This document shows, one piece after another, positions 36,060 to 47,400 of a DNA stretch of 64,000 nt (position 1 is the first letter of the stretch; every line of letters starts with the position of its first letter). Where the stretch lies: contig CM053275.1 of assembly GCA_028583415.1 (NCBI GenBank), positions 82,460,805 through 82,524,804 of the forward strand, written 5' to 3'. A model generated the notes under the pieces. That model was not told the origin of the DNA and did not search any database. It saw only the letters and a program-made list of their open reading frames with translations. A program made the translations under genes and the position numbers. The DNA is from Protea cynaroides. Lineage: Eukaryota > Streptophyta > Magnoliopsida > Proteales > Proteaceae.

Positions 36060-36636
36060 CTGGTGTGCAACTCTCCTGTTGTCCGACCTAGGGTGTGTCC
36101 GTCTTCACGGCAACAGGCTAGTGCTGTCTCAGTGCCTTGTTCGGTCGCTCTCCTTTGCAATTCTACTCGAAGTCGGAAAGCTAGAAGGTATACACTATGC
36201 AGTAATATTGTGATAATAATATAATATGCATTATTTCTTGTTTCCTCGCACCAGTTTGGTCGTCTCCTTCATGACTCATGCACTCGTGCTACGGTCTATG
36301 TGTAAGTGAAAGTGAGAAACCATGGGTGTGGTCGTGTGAAAATTTTCTCCATATCGTCTGTTAGTGTTATTCTTCACATTCATCAAATAAACTCCGCTAA
36401 TCGATAGTAAGGCCAGACTGAACAATTAACATTTGTTAAATATGTTGCAACTTACATGAACTAGTGTTTTAAACTACTACATTAGATTTGGAGTGCCTTA
36501 TTTATGTTATATAGTTTATCCCTTATAAACCAGAAGCCATCTTTGTCTTTAGTGTAAATGAACTTAGACAATATCTCCATCAACAAGGAGTGTGGGAAGT
36601 GTGTATATATATATATACACACACCATTTTGAATTT
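36060..36636. other. Spacer ending in a palindromic TA repeat
   Basis: No gene seen. At about 36598-36622 a GTGTGTATATATATATATACACAC-like palindrome lies immediately left of the first recognisable viral sequence (about 36637). Confidence 0.6.
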
Positions 36637-36732
36637 GGACTTTGATACCTTAAGTGACTCAGGATCTAAAACAATCACAGAGTAAATAATGCGAAAAATA
36701 AAATCTGAATAAAACCAACCATAAAGGCGGTA

Positions 36733-37817
36733 GGAAAATTTTCATATACACCCCATTAAGGATTGGAAACATCATCTACCTCTACAAGACTGCAAAAACC
36801 TCATCTAGTACCCAAAAAATTTGCTCCGTTAATCAACGAAATCCACTCCGTTAACAAAATTCCGTTAGTTGCTGACGTCAGTTGCGCTGAACATTTTAAC
36901 GGACCATACTACCCTTTTAGCGTTGTTAAAGGACGAAAATACCCTTTATTCATAACTTACCCTACCCAAATGTTCATTTCGATTTGTAACAGTGAAATTA
37001 GAAAATTAACTCTCGATCATCTGTTCACGATGGCGATTGTCTTCATGCTTTTCGAATCTTCTCTTCGACGATGACGGCGATGGACTTCATCTTCCTCGAG
37101 TCTTCTGTAGCTTCTTCTTCTTTGCCGGCGAAGGTTAATGTGTTAAAGTTTCATCAATCATTGGGGTTGAGGTTGCAACTATAAGGAATCGGCGAACAGT
37201 GGAATCAACGAACATTGGGATTTCATCGATCATGGTTGTTGCATCTATGATGGTTTTTCATGCATCTGTGTCTTATTCTTCCCCGTCCATCCCAACTTAT
37301 TGCTACTAATCCTCTGAATATCATCATCCCCTTTTCCCCAATATCCCATCAGGTATATGAAAAAACCCTAACTTAAATATTGAAGAGATTGAGAAAAATT
37401 ATCAGTTAGGGTTTTAGTAGTTTTAGTTCGACGTTGAACTATTTATAGTCCATTGAATCTATTTGCTTTCATAAAATGAGATGCCGGAGATAGGATTCCG
37501 AAGATGAGATACCACCGTCGACCACCACAAAGAGGGAACCAACGCCGTAGAGAGAATCAACTCAGAGGGAACCAACGCACACTAGAGTCAGGTTAGGGCT
37601 TGGGTGAGATTGAATATGAGAGAGAGACACAATATACGTAACATTACAAATGTTAAATTAGTCATTCAACATATTTCTTTAATTTTTCAATTTTTAATAA
37701 GGGTAAAATTGTATTTCAACAATTTCGTCAGTTAGTTGGATGTGATTGAGGTTTTTGCAATTTTGTGGAGGTAGATGATGTTTCCAATCCTTATTGGGGT
37801 GTATATGAAAATTTTCC
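36733..37817. mobile_element. Mutator-like element in viral unit A, TSD AAGGCGGTA
   Basis: Perfect 9-bp duplication AAGGCGGTA (36724-36732 and 37818-37826). The terminal inverted repeats begin GGAAAATTTTCATATACACC and match with one difference over the first 50 bp, with weaker pairing past 100 bp. The 1085-bp interior has no transposase. A 103-codon frame (36763-37074) begins within the TIR and is not recognisable. It belongs to the same family as the element at 42139 (shared ATCTACACCCCAT, AAAAACMTCA and ATTGTTGAAATACA words). Confidence 0.92.
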
Positions 37818-37826
37818 AAGGCGGTA

Positions 37827-38140
37827 TATGCAATATGCAATATGAAATGAATTTTATAAATCATAAACTGAAAGTAAAGTGCTGCAACAAATTACAATCA
37901 GAAATGAAATACAATATGCCAAATGAAAATTTGAAAAGGAACTGTAGGACTTACAGGACACTCTGTATGAATGAATTTGATACAATGCTTTGGGTTACAA
38001 TCTTCTTCGAAGGTTGAACTTAATTTTGCTAAGACTATTTTAGGACAGAAGGATATGGTGAAGGAAGAGGAACACTCTTGATGGAGCACCTTGGCCTCCG
38101 AGGTGAGTAACTCTCTTTAACTTCTAATTTGTCTTTTGAA
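37827..38140 (-). promoter_or_regulatory. Intergenic region of viral unit A (3' copy)
   Basis: Together with 36637-36732 this aligns in the same orientation with 59633-60028. Shared words include ATATGCAATATGCAA, CTGAAAGTAAAGTGCTGCAA, TTGGCCTCCGAG and GAGTAACTCTCTTTAACTTC. It lies upstream of the primer site, where caulimovirids carry their promoter and poly(A) region. The repeat at both ends of unit A is the terminal redundancy expected from a circular genome integrated at slightly more than unit length. Confidence 0.75.
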
Positions 38141-38846
38141 TTGGCCTTCTTCCGAATGAGGAGAATGAAACTCCAATTTATAGATTTGAGGAGCCTTGGA
38201 TTCCACTTCTGATGCTTTGCTTTGGATGCTTGAGAGGGACCATGCCTTTGGTGAGTGGGAGACAAGATTGATTTCAATTTGTCTTCACTTTTGGTTTCTT
38301 TTGACAAATTATGTTGCTTTTGACTTCTTTTGAATTTCTTTTGAAAAGTAAAAGAGAAATAATTCTTTTTTTGAAAATATCTCTATTATTTTTGCTTTGA
38401 AACCTCTTTTGACAATTTGCTGTCGTGAATCATGGGAGAAAAACTTTGAGAGTCTTCTAAAACCTCCTCGAGGCATTCTACGTGTCCAGGGACACTGTTT
38501 TCCTCTTTGGATTGGTTCAGAATTTGTACCGTATTAGTATGGGTCCGATAGTGGCTTGACTATCTATACTGAGATAGTGATAGAATATATATGATACGAT
38601 TACGTATTATACCCGAATACAATTTGATACAGGTTCGTAATATACCTGAATACTATTTGATACAGGTTCGTAATATACCTGAATACTATTTGATACAAGT
38701 TCGTAATGTACCTGATTACGATTTGATACAGGTTCGTAATATATCTGTGCCATTCTTTTGTTGACGTCATGGCTGACGTGATTCCATCATCAAGGTCTGA
38801 AATCTAACCGTTTGATTTTGTTATCCTTCCATCATGTTATCAATGT
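38141..38846 (-). other. Non-coding part of viral unit A downstream of its last ORF
   Basis: Contains four copies of a roughly 35-bp repeat (ATTTGATACAGGTTCGTAAT...ACCTGA) at about 38612-38750. No reading frame with recognisable similarity. Confidence 0.6.
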
Positions 38847-39786
38847 TCAAATCACCAATAGTGTCGAAGGAATAAGAAGACCCAATTGGTAACCCTTGGA
38901 TTGGAGAATTTTGGAAATCGAGTCATTGTCACTGTCCCAATAATTCCATTTGAATTTTTCTTCATTTTGATCAAGCAATCGTGGCACAACCAGACTGGCG
39001 TTGATGTGATTATTGTTGATTGCTTGTGCTATTTGAGAATCTTTTGCTGTTTTGCTTGGAGCAGTAATGGCTGTCCTTCGTCCTTCAACAATGACTTGAC
39101 CTTTGCATGAGGACAATTTGTTTTGAAAATTGTATATGCTTGTTGTTCGGATCTCTGTAAGGTTGGTTTTGGCCAGAGGATGTGAGATTGTCGGAGATTG
39201 ATGGAAACACATCATTTGAGTTTAGAATGATCCGAATGAAATTTGTTGTGGGGATGAATTCCTGGTACTGTCCGTTATTGATCCATTCAGGAGGAATGGT
39301 GATAAATTTGAGATGAACCGATCCGTCAAGGAAGTCAAACCCTTTGATGGCATTTGTTAAGATGTCTGGTAATCCACGCAGATCATCTGGACTATTTGTC
39401 CATAAATTTTTTATGAAACCTTGTTCATAAAGCCATAATTTTGATTTTTGGGGATGATTTGCAGAGATATTGCATTGGTAAAACCTAGGTACACTGGATG
39501 GTTCAGGGGTAATTGTTGGGTCCCAATGAATATCTTGGTTTGAGAGATTTTGATGGAAATCAAGCCAGGATTCTTTGGTTAAATTTTGATGAAGATGACA
39601 ATATTCATAATCAAAGGTTTGATTTTGCTGGAATGATGCAACAGTCTGATGCATAGTGGTTATGAAACTAGATTTATTTGATTGGTTGAACTGATACAAC
39701 AATTGGTTTAACATTTGATACTGGGTTGGTTCAAGGTTTTGATTGGTCCAAAAAATCGAGTATTTGTTTTGTGGTCTTTTTGGCAA
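38847..39786 (-). pseudogene. Unknown ORF at the 3' end of viral unit A (frameshifted)
   Basis: A 233-codon frame (39786-39085) starts MPKRPQNKYSIFW. It is rich in Asn, Gln, Phe and aromatic residues and has no motif I recognise. A second frame (39215-38847) overlaps it and continues with GQVIVEGRRTAITAPSKTAK and a DSDNDS stretch, consistent with one protein of about 300 residues broken by a frameshift near 39100. Its place right after the protease, where RT would normally follow, is unusual. Florendoviruses are described as having a downstream ORF of unknown function; equating the two is inference. Confidence 0.55.
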
Positions 39787-39883
39787 AGACTCCAGCCATA
39801 ACGGATTTGATATGCCTTTACCACTAACCGTTTGCTATGGGCTAGTTAAAACTTTAACTGAGTTTTGGTCCGTTTTGTCTCCA

Positions 39884-40260
39884 TCAGAGATGGAAGAAAT
39901 TTGTTTTTGATGCACATTTGATGATGATGCAGTGTACATCCCTGCTAAGAAAAAGAAAGTAACAGCTTGCACATAGGTTAGTTGTAATTTTCAAATCAGA
40001 AACAGTAAACGGTTTGATGGAATTTAAAAATGGTTGTTCGAGAATCATCTCGGTGTTGAGATTTTGAACCGAGAAAAATGTTTGATTAATTTGTAAATTT
40101 TGAATGTAAATTTTGACATTTGTTATTTTGGAATGAACATGCAATTTTGATCCATTAGCTCCTGAGAGCCGATGTGTAGTTGGTTCATGAAATTATTTTG
40201 GAATAAGATGTTTTGGAATGCAATTCAACTGGGCACCTGTATCAACAAGAGCAGTAGATT
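39884..40260 (-). pseudogene. Caulimovirid aspartic protease of unit A
   Basis: A retropepsin-like domain: the catalytic motif ALVDTGAQL is encoded at about 40250-40226 (DTG at 40243-40235). The later hydrophobic strand and EQPFLNSIKPF lie at about 40030-40000; the family has a hydrophobic-LG motif at this point. The active-site DTG is intact, but a stop and at least one frameshift separate it from the rest. It would cut the viral polyprotein. It aligns in order with the protease of unit B (62060-62360), whose catalytic triad is changed. Confidence 0.72.
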
Positions 40261-40451
40261 GCAGAACAAATATATTTGAAATAACTAAATTTGCTTGGAT
40301 ATACCAAGGGATATTTTTTTTATAGTATCAACAAAATGGTTTAGGTTTTGTTGAACAATATTTGAAGTTGAAACACTATTTTGAATTTGGGTTTTGATAT
40401 TTGTGATCTCTTGATAAAGAATTTTGATATCATTTTGGAGGTTTTGAGTTA

Positions 40452-42129
40452 TTACCTCAAGATGTTGGATTTGAAAATTTGGTAAAGTTTTTTTTTTGTA
40501 AACTTTTGATAAATTTGGCTTAAATCATAATTTGAGGTCGAAATTAATTTTCTTTGAAAATTTTGTTCTAGATTTAGAGAAGCTTGAAGCAACTCGAAAT
40601 ATTTTTGTTTTGATTCAACTGAATCTATCTGATCTAATATATCAGAGAGATAATTTGGGATTTCTTGTCGAATCATGTCGACAGTAGATTCTTCAGAATC
40701 ATTGTCTTGACAATCATTATAAAACAAAACATCTGCACAAGTGTAGGAATTGATTTTTGGATTTACTGATTCAGGGTTATCTGAATCAGTTTCAGCTAAT
40801 GCTGTCAAAAACTGGATTTTGATATTGTTGGGCATAATTAAAGAACTAATACTTTTTGACATTTTCCAATATTTTGAGGAGTGATCAAAATTGCCACAGT
40901 TGAAACATTTGATATTTTTGTATTTGTTATCAAATTTTGAAGGTCCAATAATTTTGGGAGATTAATCGATTTTAGGTTGTTTGTCTTTGTTCTTTTGATA
41001 TTTGCTTTTGGATTTCCAATGTTTTGGATTTTTGAAATGTTTGTATGATTTTAGAGAGCGGATTGGTTCGAACCCAAATTGGGAACAAAAACCTCCAAGT
41101 TCTTTTTTGTAGGATTTGTTTTCGTGATGAATTTATTTTCGGAGTCTAATATCCATGTAGAGGGCTAAGCCTTCTTTATGGATGATGTTGATTAGATCTC
41201 CATATGTGAGAATCTCATAAGGGATATCGCCTTCATGTTCATCTCAAATATTGGATTTGATTTTCTCAGAGAATAAAGTTGGTAATCCAGTGAGAAATTT
41301 TTCTTTCCAATAAGGGAGATTGACATCTTCTCTTGTCAGGACTTTGGTCATGAAGGTATCTTTGTACTATTTGAAATCATGCATTTTTTTACATTTGAGA
41401 TTTGAAAGTTGTTTAGAAGATCGATCTTTGAGACGACTTGGATCTTCTCAGAAAATTTTTGTTATGTTGAAAATGAGAGTGTTGACAGCATCACCGACTA
41501 GTTTACCAATTTTATCAAGAATTGGTACACCATTTTGGTCAAGGCGAATTGCTGAAAGAATCTCATTTTTTTTGGTTTGTAGTGAGAGTATAATCCCACC
41601 ATCCTTTGAGTTGATCGGAGAACCCTGAGACAATAATCTCAGCTATGGCTCGATCCGTATATTCTTTAAGACGATAGGCATTACTTACCATCATCATTTC
41701 TTGAAGTTTGTTGGTCATATTATAATCTGACATTCCATCAATGTTTCATTCGTAAATGGTTCCACTGGTGTAGGTGGCTTGAGTGTTATGACCTCTTTCT
41801 TCAATTTGAAGGTCAGGGAACGTTGGCCTTGAATAATAATTTTAGATATTTTGATAATTTGTTTGAAGTTGTGAGACAACTTTTGGTGTAATTTGATCCT
41901 CAGTAAAGGTTTGGGAGAAATTTGAAAGAGATTGTTTCAATAATATTTAAATTATGACTCTCTTCATCAGGGATTTGGATTGAGTCAGTGGAGTATCAGG
42001 CAGCACCAAAGATTTGAGTTTTTGATCAATTTGTTTGAGAAACTCACTTTTATCAATTTGATTGAGCAACTCCATGTGGCTAAATTCCCTAAGGGATTTT
42101 TTTGATAAGGAGAAAGGAGTGAATAATGA
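40452..42129 (-). pseudogene. Caulimovirid coat protein with zinc knuckle, unit A
   Basis: Family-typical capsid signatures occur in order on the - strand. They are a frame at 41633-41448 with ILDKIGKLVGDAVNTLIF, then YEILTYGDLINI, then the C-terminal KKELGGFCSQFGFEPI segment (about 41120-41080), a Lys/Ser-rich basic stretch, and a zinc knuckle CFNCGNFDHSSKYW at about 40905-40865. In the knuckle the last Cys of CX2CX4HX4C is Trp. An acidic tail frame follows (40862-40452). Several stops and frameshifts are present. The function would be capsid assembly and genome packaging; this copy cannot make a full protein. Confidence 0.78.
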
Positions 42130-42138
42130 TTTGGATTT

Positions 42139-43874
42139 GAAAAAATTTCATCTACACCCCATCAAAGATTGTTAATATCATCTACATTCACAAGATTGTA
42201 AAAACATCACCTAGGTCCACTTAACTGACGGAAATCACTAAAATTGTTGAAATACAGTTTTACCCCTCATATTATAAATTAAAAAATAAAAAATTAAAAA
42301 ATTATGTTGATTTACTATTCTGACTTTCAAATCAAACTTATATTTTCTCCCTTTCCTTTTCACTCTCACCCAAGCCCTAACCTCTATTTCATCTTTTCGT
42401 CATCTTCTTCCTTTATTTCCTCTGTCTGCCATCTTCTCCCCTCTATACACAAGTTCATCGGAGTTAGGTTATGAAAATAAACTTTCCATCAAAAGTATAT
42501 GAAGGTGTAATTATAAAACAGATCACGTTTCCCATTACTTTATTGTTAGAAGACTTCAACTACTCTTCTATAAATATGTTTTTTCTATCCTTTTGGTTCA
42601 TAATATCAGTTTTTTCTTCAGTTATCATGTCTTTAACTAAGGAATTTCTGAGGAGCTCTAATGGTGAAACCTTCGAGATCCATGTAACTGTGGCAATTGT
42701 TTCTGAATTTCTCAAGAATATTATTGACCATTGTTGCTTGGATGGTGTACCCGTACCAAACGTCTCTTTCAAGATCCTCAACAAGGTGATTGACTACAAC
42801 AAGAAACACAGTGGAGATAATGGGTTCTCAAAGAAGAGGGGCAATGACAATGAGAAAGGGAAAAAAAATTCTAACAGAGTATGACAAGGAAAAAGATAAG
42901 CAGAGAGAAAAAAATAAGAAACCCTAAGAATGATTGAAACAAAAATCGAAGAAATTATTGCAAGAAACTTAAGAAATTCGTGCAAGATATTAAAGTTGCA
43001 AACACAGGACACTAATTTTACTGAAATCGTAGGATTTGAAGAGTTAACTTCGGATAGCAGAGGCAATTTCGGAAGAAAAGAAGACGAGATTTGTAAAGTT
43101 TCCTCCTTCTTTTCTCACCGAAGTTGGAATTGCAGTCTAACATAAATATAAAAAACTGAGAAAGAGGTACTTTAATAAATAGAAGGAAAAATCAATCTCA
43201 AAAAATTAAGAAAGAGAAATGAAAAGATTGCATCTGAATTTCTTCTTCTCCAACCCATCATCCACGCAAAGGTGGTCGCAGGATCTATTCTGCTATGGTC
43301 AACACCGTCTTCTTCGGATCCAAAGTGAGGCAAGATCCCTATTGCATGAACTGTAACAATCAGAAAAAAGGGAAAAACTTTTGGATTTTGATGACCTGTA
43401 CACGGATTCATCGGTTTCCTCTTCATAGTCGTTTTTATCATCGTTCTATAACGAAATTTGTTAGAAATTTTATCTGGCTTGAATTACTAGCAGTGAGAAA
43501 ATGAATCGATTACATCATTACCAGCATCGAACCCGGACCAGCATTTCACAGCAAACTCTCGAACTGAATCGGAAAAGAAATCATGGTCAAACCCTGATTC
43601 ATGGTTCGTTAACTACTGTGTCTTGTTGAAGAGGATTGAAGGTAGGGTAACAAATAACATAAAGGGTATAATGATATTTTCAATAGACCAAAATGGTATT
43701 ATCGTCTCTAAAATATTCCAATCTAGTTGACGTCAGCATCTAACGGGAATCAATTGACGGAGTGAACTTCTTTGATTACCACAGCTAAAGTTTTGGGGTT
43801 AGATGATGTTTTTACATTCTTGTGGGTGTAGATAATGTTAACAATCTTTGATGGGGTGTAGATGAAATTTTTTC
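42139..43874. mobile_element. Pack-MULE (Mutator-like) carrying an SKP1 fragment, TSD TTTGGATTT
   Basis: Perfect 9-bp duplication TTTGGATTT (42130-42138 and 43875-43883). The inverted repeats begin GAAAAAATTTCATCTACACC and match closely for over 50 bp. The 1736-bp interior has no transposase but includes a recognisable host gene fragment (42627-42830) and further frames (42930-43145, 43295-43504) that might be other captured pieces. It is inserted in the coat-protein end of viral unit A, so it is younger than the viral integration. Confidence 0.93.
42627..42830 (+). pseudogene. SKP1-like gene fragment captured by the Pack-MULE
   Basis: Within a 137-codon frame (42471-42884) residues 53 to about 120 read like the N-terminal BTB/POZ-fold part of plant SKP1/ASK proteins. 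LRSSNGETFEIHVTVAIVS corresponds to the conserved LKSSDGETFEVDEAVA region. DGVPVPNVSFKILNKVIDY corresponds to the xGIPLPNVxxKILxKVIEY region, followed by NKKH. SKP1 links F-box proteins to cullin in SCF ubiquitin ligases. The C-terminal F-box-binding helices are absent. The frame is open with conservative changes, but there is no sign of the native start, and the upstream 52 codons are unrelated. Confidence 0.85.
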
Positions 43875-43883
43875 TTTGGATTT

Positions 43884-44431
43884 TGATTCAACTCCTAATG
43901 GTTTAGAAGATGTACTAGGAACATCTATAGGGACATTAATATTCTCCAATCGATTCAACTAAGAACCAATAGTTTGGAGATACTGGTTTATGTAATTTGA
44001 TTGTTCAATCAATTTTTTAGATCCTTCAGAAACATCTTCTGTGTTTTTGAAAGGAGCAGCTTTGATTTTCATATTTTTTATTTGTAGCAAAATAGTTGCT
44101 AAAGGAGGATGGATAGACTCCACTATTTTGTTATCACAATTTTTTCAAGTGACAGTATTTTGAGATGTCATGTTGATTGAATTGAATGAATATGAGATGT
44201 TGTTTGTGGTAGTATAACATTCTAAATAAATATAAAATAAAATATTCATTTCATAATTATTCATATGTTCATACTAATAATTTTTTTTTATCTTTTGTTG
44301 ATCATTTGGAGAGAAGTGGGAAAATAGCCATTCTCTTTTGTTTTGATTTTGAGGAAGATCAAAATCAATCATAAGTTTTGATTTGTCAATTTGGAAAGTC
44401 TTTTGAATTTGGATCATTTGGATTTAATGAT
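43884..44431 (-). pseudogene. Viral unit A polyprotein between movement and coat domains (left part)
   Basis: Low-complexity Asn/Lys/Ile-rich frames with several stops. This continues the viral reading order from 58119-58560, the two being contiguous before the Copia insertion at TSD ACATA. No domain is recognisable. Confidence 0.55.
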
Positions 44432-44436
44432 ACATA

Positions 44437-47400
44437 TGTTGGCCTATATATTGTAATTGTTGGCAAATTGGGCTAACTGGGTCCAGTTTGATGAGAGAGA
44501 GTGTCTGCGGACCTTACAGGCGAAATGGCAGTGATACAGGTGATACGGCTTTGTTACAGGTACTGTGAAGCATGGAAGAGGTGAAAGAATTAGAGGAGAG
44601 AGAAAGAGGAGAGAGAAAGAGGAGAGAGAAAGTAGGACCCAAGAGAGAGAAGGTGGGACCCACCACGGTGGTATGCCACCTAGACAGGCCAGCCAGCCGA
44701 GCAGCCAACACAGCAGGCCAGCCAAGTGGCACAGCAGGCCAGCCACAAGGCAGCCCAGCCCAGCAAGCGAGGCAGGCTTGCCTTGCAGAAGCCGGCCAGC
44801 CCGCAAGGCGGGCCGGGCTTGCCTTGGCAGCAAGCTAGCCAGCCCGCAAGGCAGTCCTGCCCCGCAAGCCAGCCAGCCCATAGTCTTGTCCTACCGCAAG
44901 CCTTCTCGCATGCCGCGCGTTGGTTCTTCTCTTCCGCACGCACACCACATGTTCGACGATTTTCCAGGAGAGAGAAAATCTCTCTGGAAAATCGTCTCTG
45001 GCAAGTTTTTAACACTTTTAAAAAAGTTACAGAGGCCATTTTTGAAGTTCTCAGGGGTATTTTGGTACTTTTGCTAAGGAGAATATCTCAAATTGATGGT
45101 CCAGACGAAGCCACGAAGGCATGATGCCCATTGGATGGTCCAGATGGAAGCGGGCTATGGTGTTTACTAGTCGGCAGCGTCAGATCCCATCGCGAGTGAG
45201 CTGATTGGCCAGACGCAGCGCATAATCATGCGCCGCATCACATGGAAGCAAAGCCGCGATCCGGTGTGTCGCGCCCTACGGTGCCGCGACACCATTGATC
45301 CGGATCGTGCGCGGCCGGTATTAAAGCCGACCGGATCCGACGCTATTTATGCAGATCCGGCGGCGAGAATCAAATCCCGCCTTTTTAAGTGAGATCCGAC
45401 GGCCAAAATTTTTGATTCCTTCTTCAGCCAATCAGAGCGCGACACCCAGACGGCGGGCGCGGCTACGGTGCGTCGCAGGCGCACCATGTGGGTTTAAAGG
45501 ATTCCATTTGGAATTTTTTCAGAGGCCGAACTTGTTTATGCCATAACTTGGTCATCCGGTGGCCAAATCCGACGATCCAAATTGCACCGAGCTAGGTTTT
45601 TAATGCTCTTTCTATTGAGAATGTTAAGAGAGACTGCTGGCCATGAGAAAAATTGCAGAAAGGGAGTTTTTGAAGAAAAGGGGAAAAACCTTTTGTTTTT
45701 TGATCTTTCTTGCTTTGGGAATTGAAGACAGTCATTCTCCATCGCTGTTCATGCTGATGTCGATACATTGAAGTATTCTTGAAGGCTGGAAGAGCTTGAT
45801 TGCATATGGCAAGGGATTTATCGACTACCAGATAAAGAAGAACATCGTCAATTATCAGAAAAATTGGTTGTGAGATTTTCTTATCTCTTTTATTATTTAT
45901 TGAACCAATTCATTGTATGTTAAAGTAGGATAATGATGTTGAATGTCTATGGTGCATGGGAATCTATTGTATGCTAGCATTAGGCAAAGAAAAAGAGAAG
46001 AAAAATATTGAATGCCTTGCTAGGTTGGGATTTAATTGTAGGGCATCATTATAAGCCCCAAAAATTGTATCTGTTGTGGTGTGTTCAGTGGGTGCTGGAC
46101 ACTGGCTTTATGCCTGATGTGAGGATAATGGAAAATCGACGTGATCCTCCTCTGGATGGACATGTGTATCCTGTAATCGATGAAGATCGATTGTATTCTG
46201 TTGGAGTCGCCACCTAGATTAAGGTCTAGGACCTCTAAAAATGTAGCCTCACCCTAAGGTAAGACTTCTATTGACTTGTGACCCAATGTATCGGTTCTTT
46301 GGTCTGCAAGAGATCGGGTAAGTATTCAGGGTACGGTTATGGGAAGGTGTTAGGCACCCAAACCGCCCGATCAATATCGGCCTCCTAAACTTTTCTTAAA
46401 TTCTAATTTTGACTGTGCTTGGTCAACTGGATGACTAGGGTTCAATGGGGGATGTCCTAAACCAAGTTGCTAAGTTATTCTAACCTAGGGTTCAGCCAAT
46501 CATGTTTTAAAGCAAATAAACAAGCAAATGTAATATACAATATTATACAGTGAACCGAATCAAAGATGGTTCGGTCTTGGACTGAATCTGAGACGTGTAA
46601 AACATCTCAAACTGCCTACGTATTCCAATCCTGGAAATCAAGTCCAAAAACGTAGTTCGAAAATGGGTTGTGTGATTAATGATTATGGAAGTGATTTATC
46701 CATTTGCTTCAATTAGATTCTTTGTTGTTCAAGTTGAAGTTTATGCTGGATGTATGGTTGATGAGTGGCTTTGTACCGTATTTGGGATTCCCAAATTGCC
46801 TACGTATTCTAGGGTTTGCCTTAGAAATCAGGTACGACGTAGTTCGAAATTTGTGAGAGTCGGATTTGGAATGTGTACCAAATCCTTCCATTTTTTGTCA
46901 ATAGGATCTAGGGATGAGACCTAAATTCCTACCATTTTTATTTGGGATGTGTACCAAATTATTTCTATTTTTGTTAATAGGATCTAGGGATGAGACCTAA
47001 ATTCCTACCATTTTTAATTGGGATGTGTACCAAATTATTTCTAATTTTGTCAATAGGATCTAGGGATGAGACCTAAAATCCTACCATTTTTATTTGGGAT
47101 GTGTACCAAATTCTTTCCATTTTTGTGAATAGGATCTAGGGATGAGACCTAAATTCCTACTATTTTTATTGTTTCCATTTTTAGGTTTTTAGGGTTTCCT
47201 ATCCCTTTTCATTGTGATTTTCATTTTTTAGGGTTTTCTACCCTAATTGCTATTTTTCCATTTTTAGGGTTTTTTTACCTTAATTGTTCAATTATTTCCA
47301 TTTTAGGGTGTATCTTGCCCTAGTTGTTGTACAATGTAAACAATCTAACAAAGCAATGTGAGCTTAAATATAGCAGTGTAAGCATCCAAATATAGCATGT

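Noticed and set aside
36763..37074. 103-codon frame starting METSSTSTRLQKP
   Set aside because: It begins inside the terminal inverted repeat of a Mutator-like element and matches no domain I know.
38035..38307. 90-codon frame on the - strand, partly repeated at 59924-60127
   Set aside because: It lies in the viral intergenic region; the repetition comes from the terminal redundancy of unit A, not from a conserved gene.
44444..45124. Frames of 119-170 codons rich in Gly, Ala, Pro and Gln on both strands
   Set aside because: GC-rich GCCAGCC repeats of the Copia LTR; the same frames recur in the partner LTR at 56311-56685.
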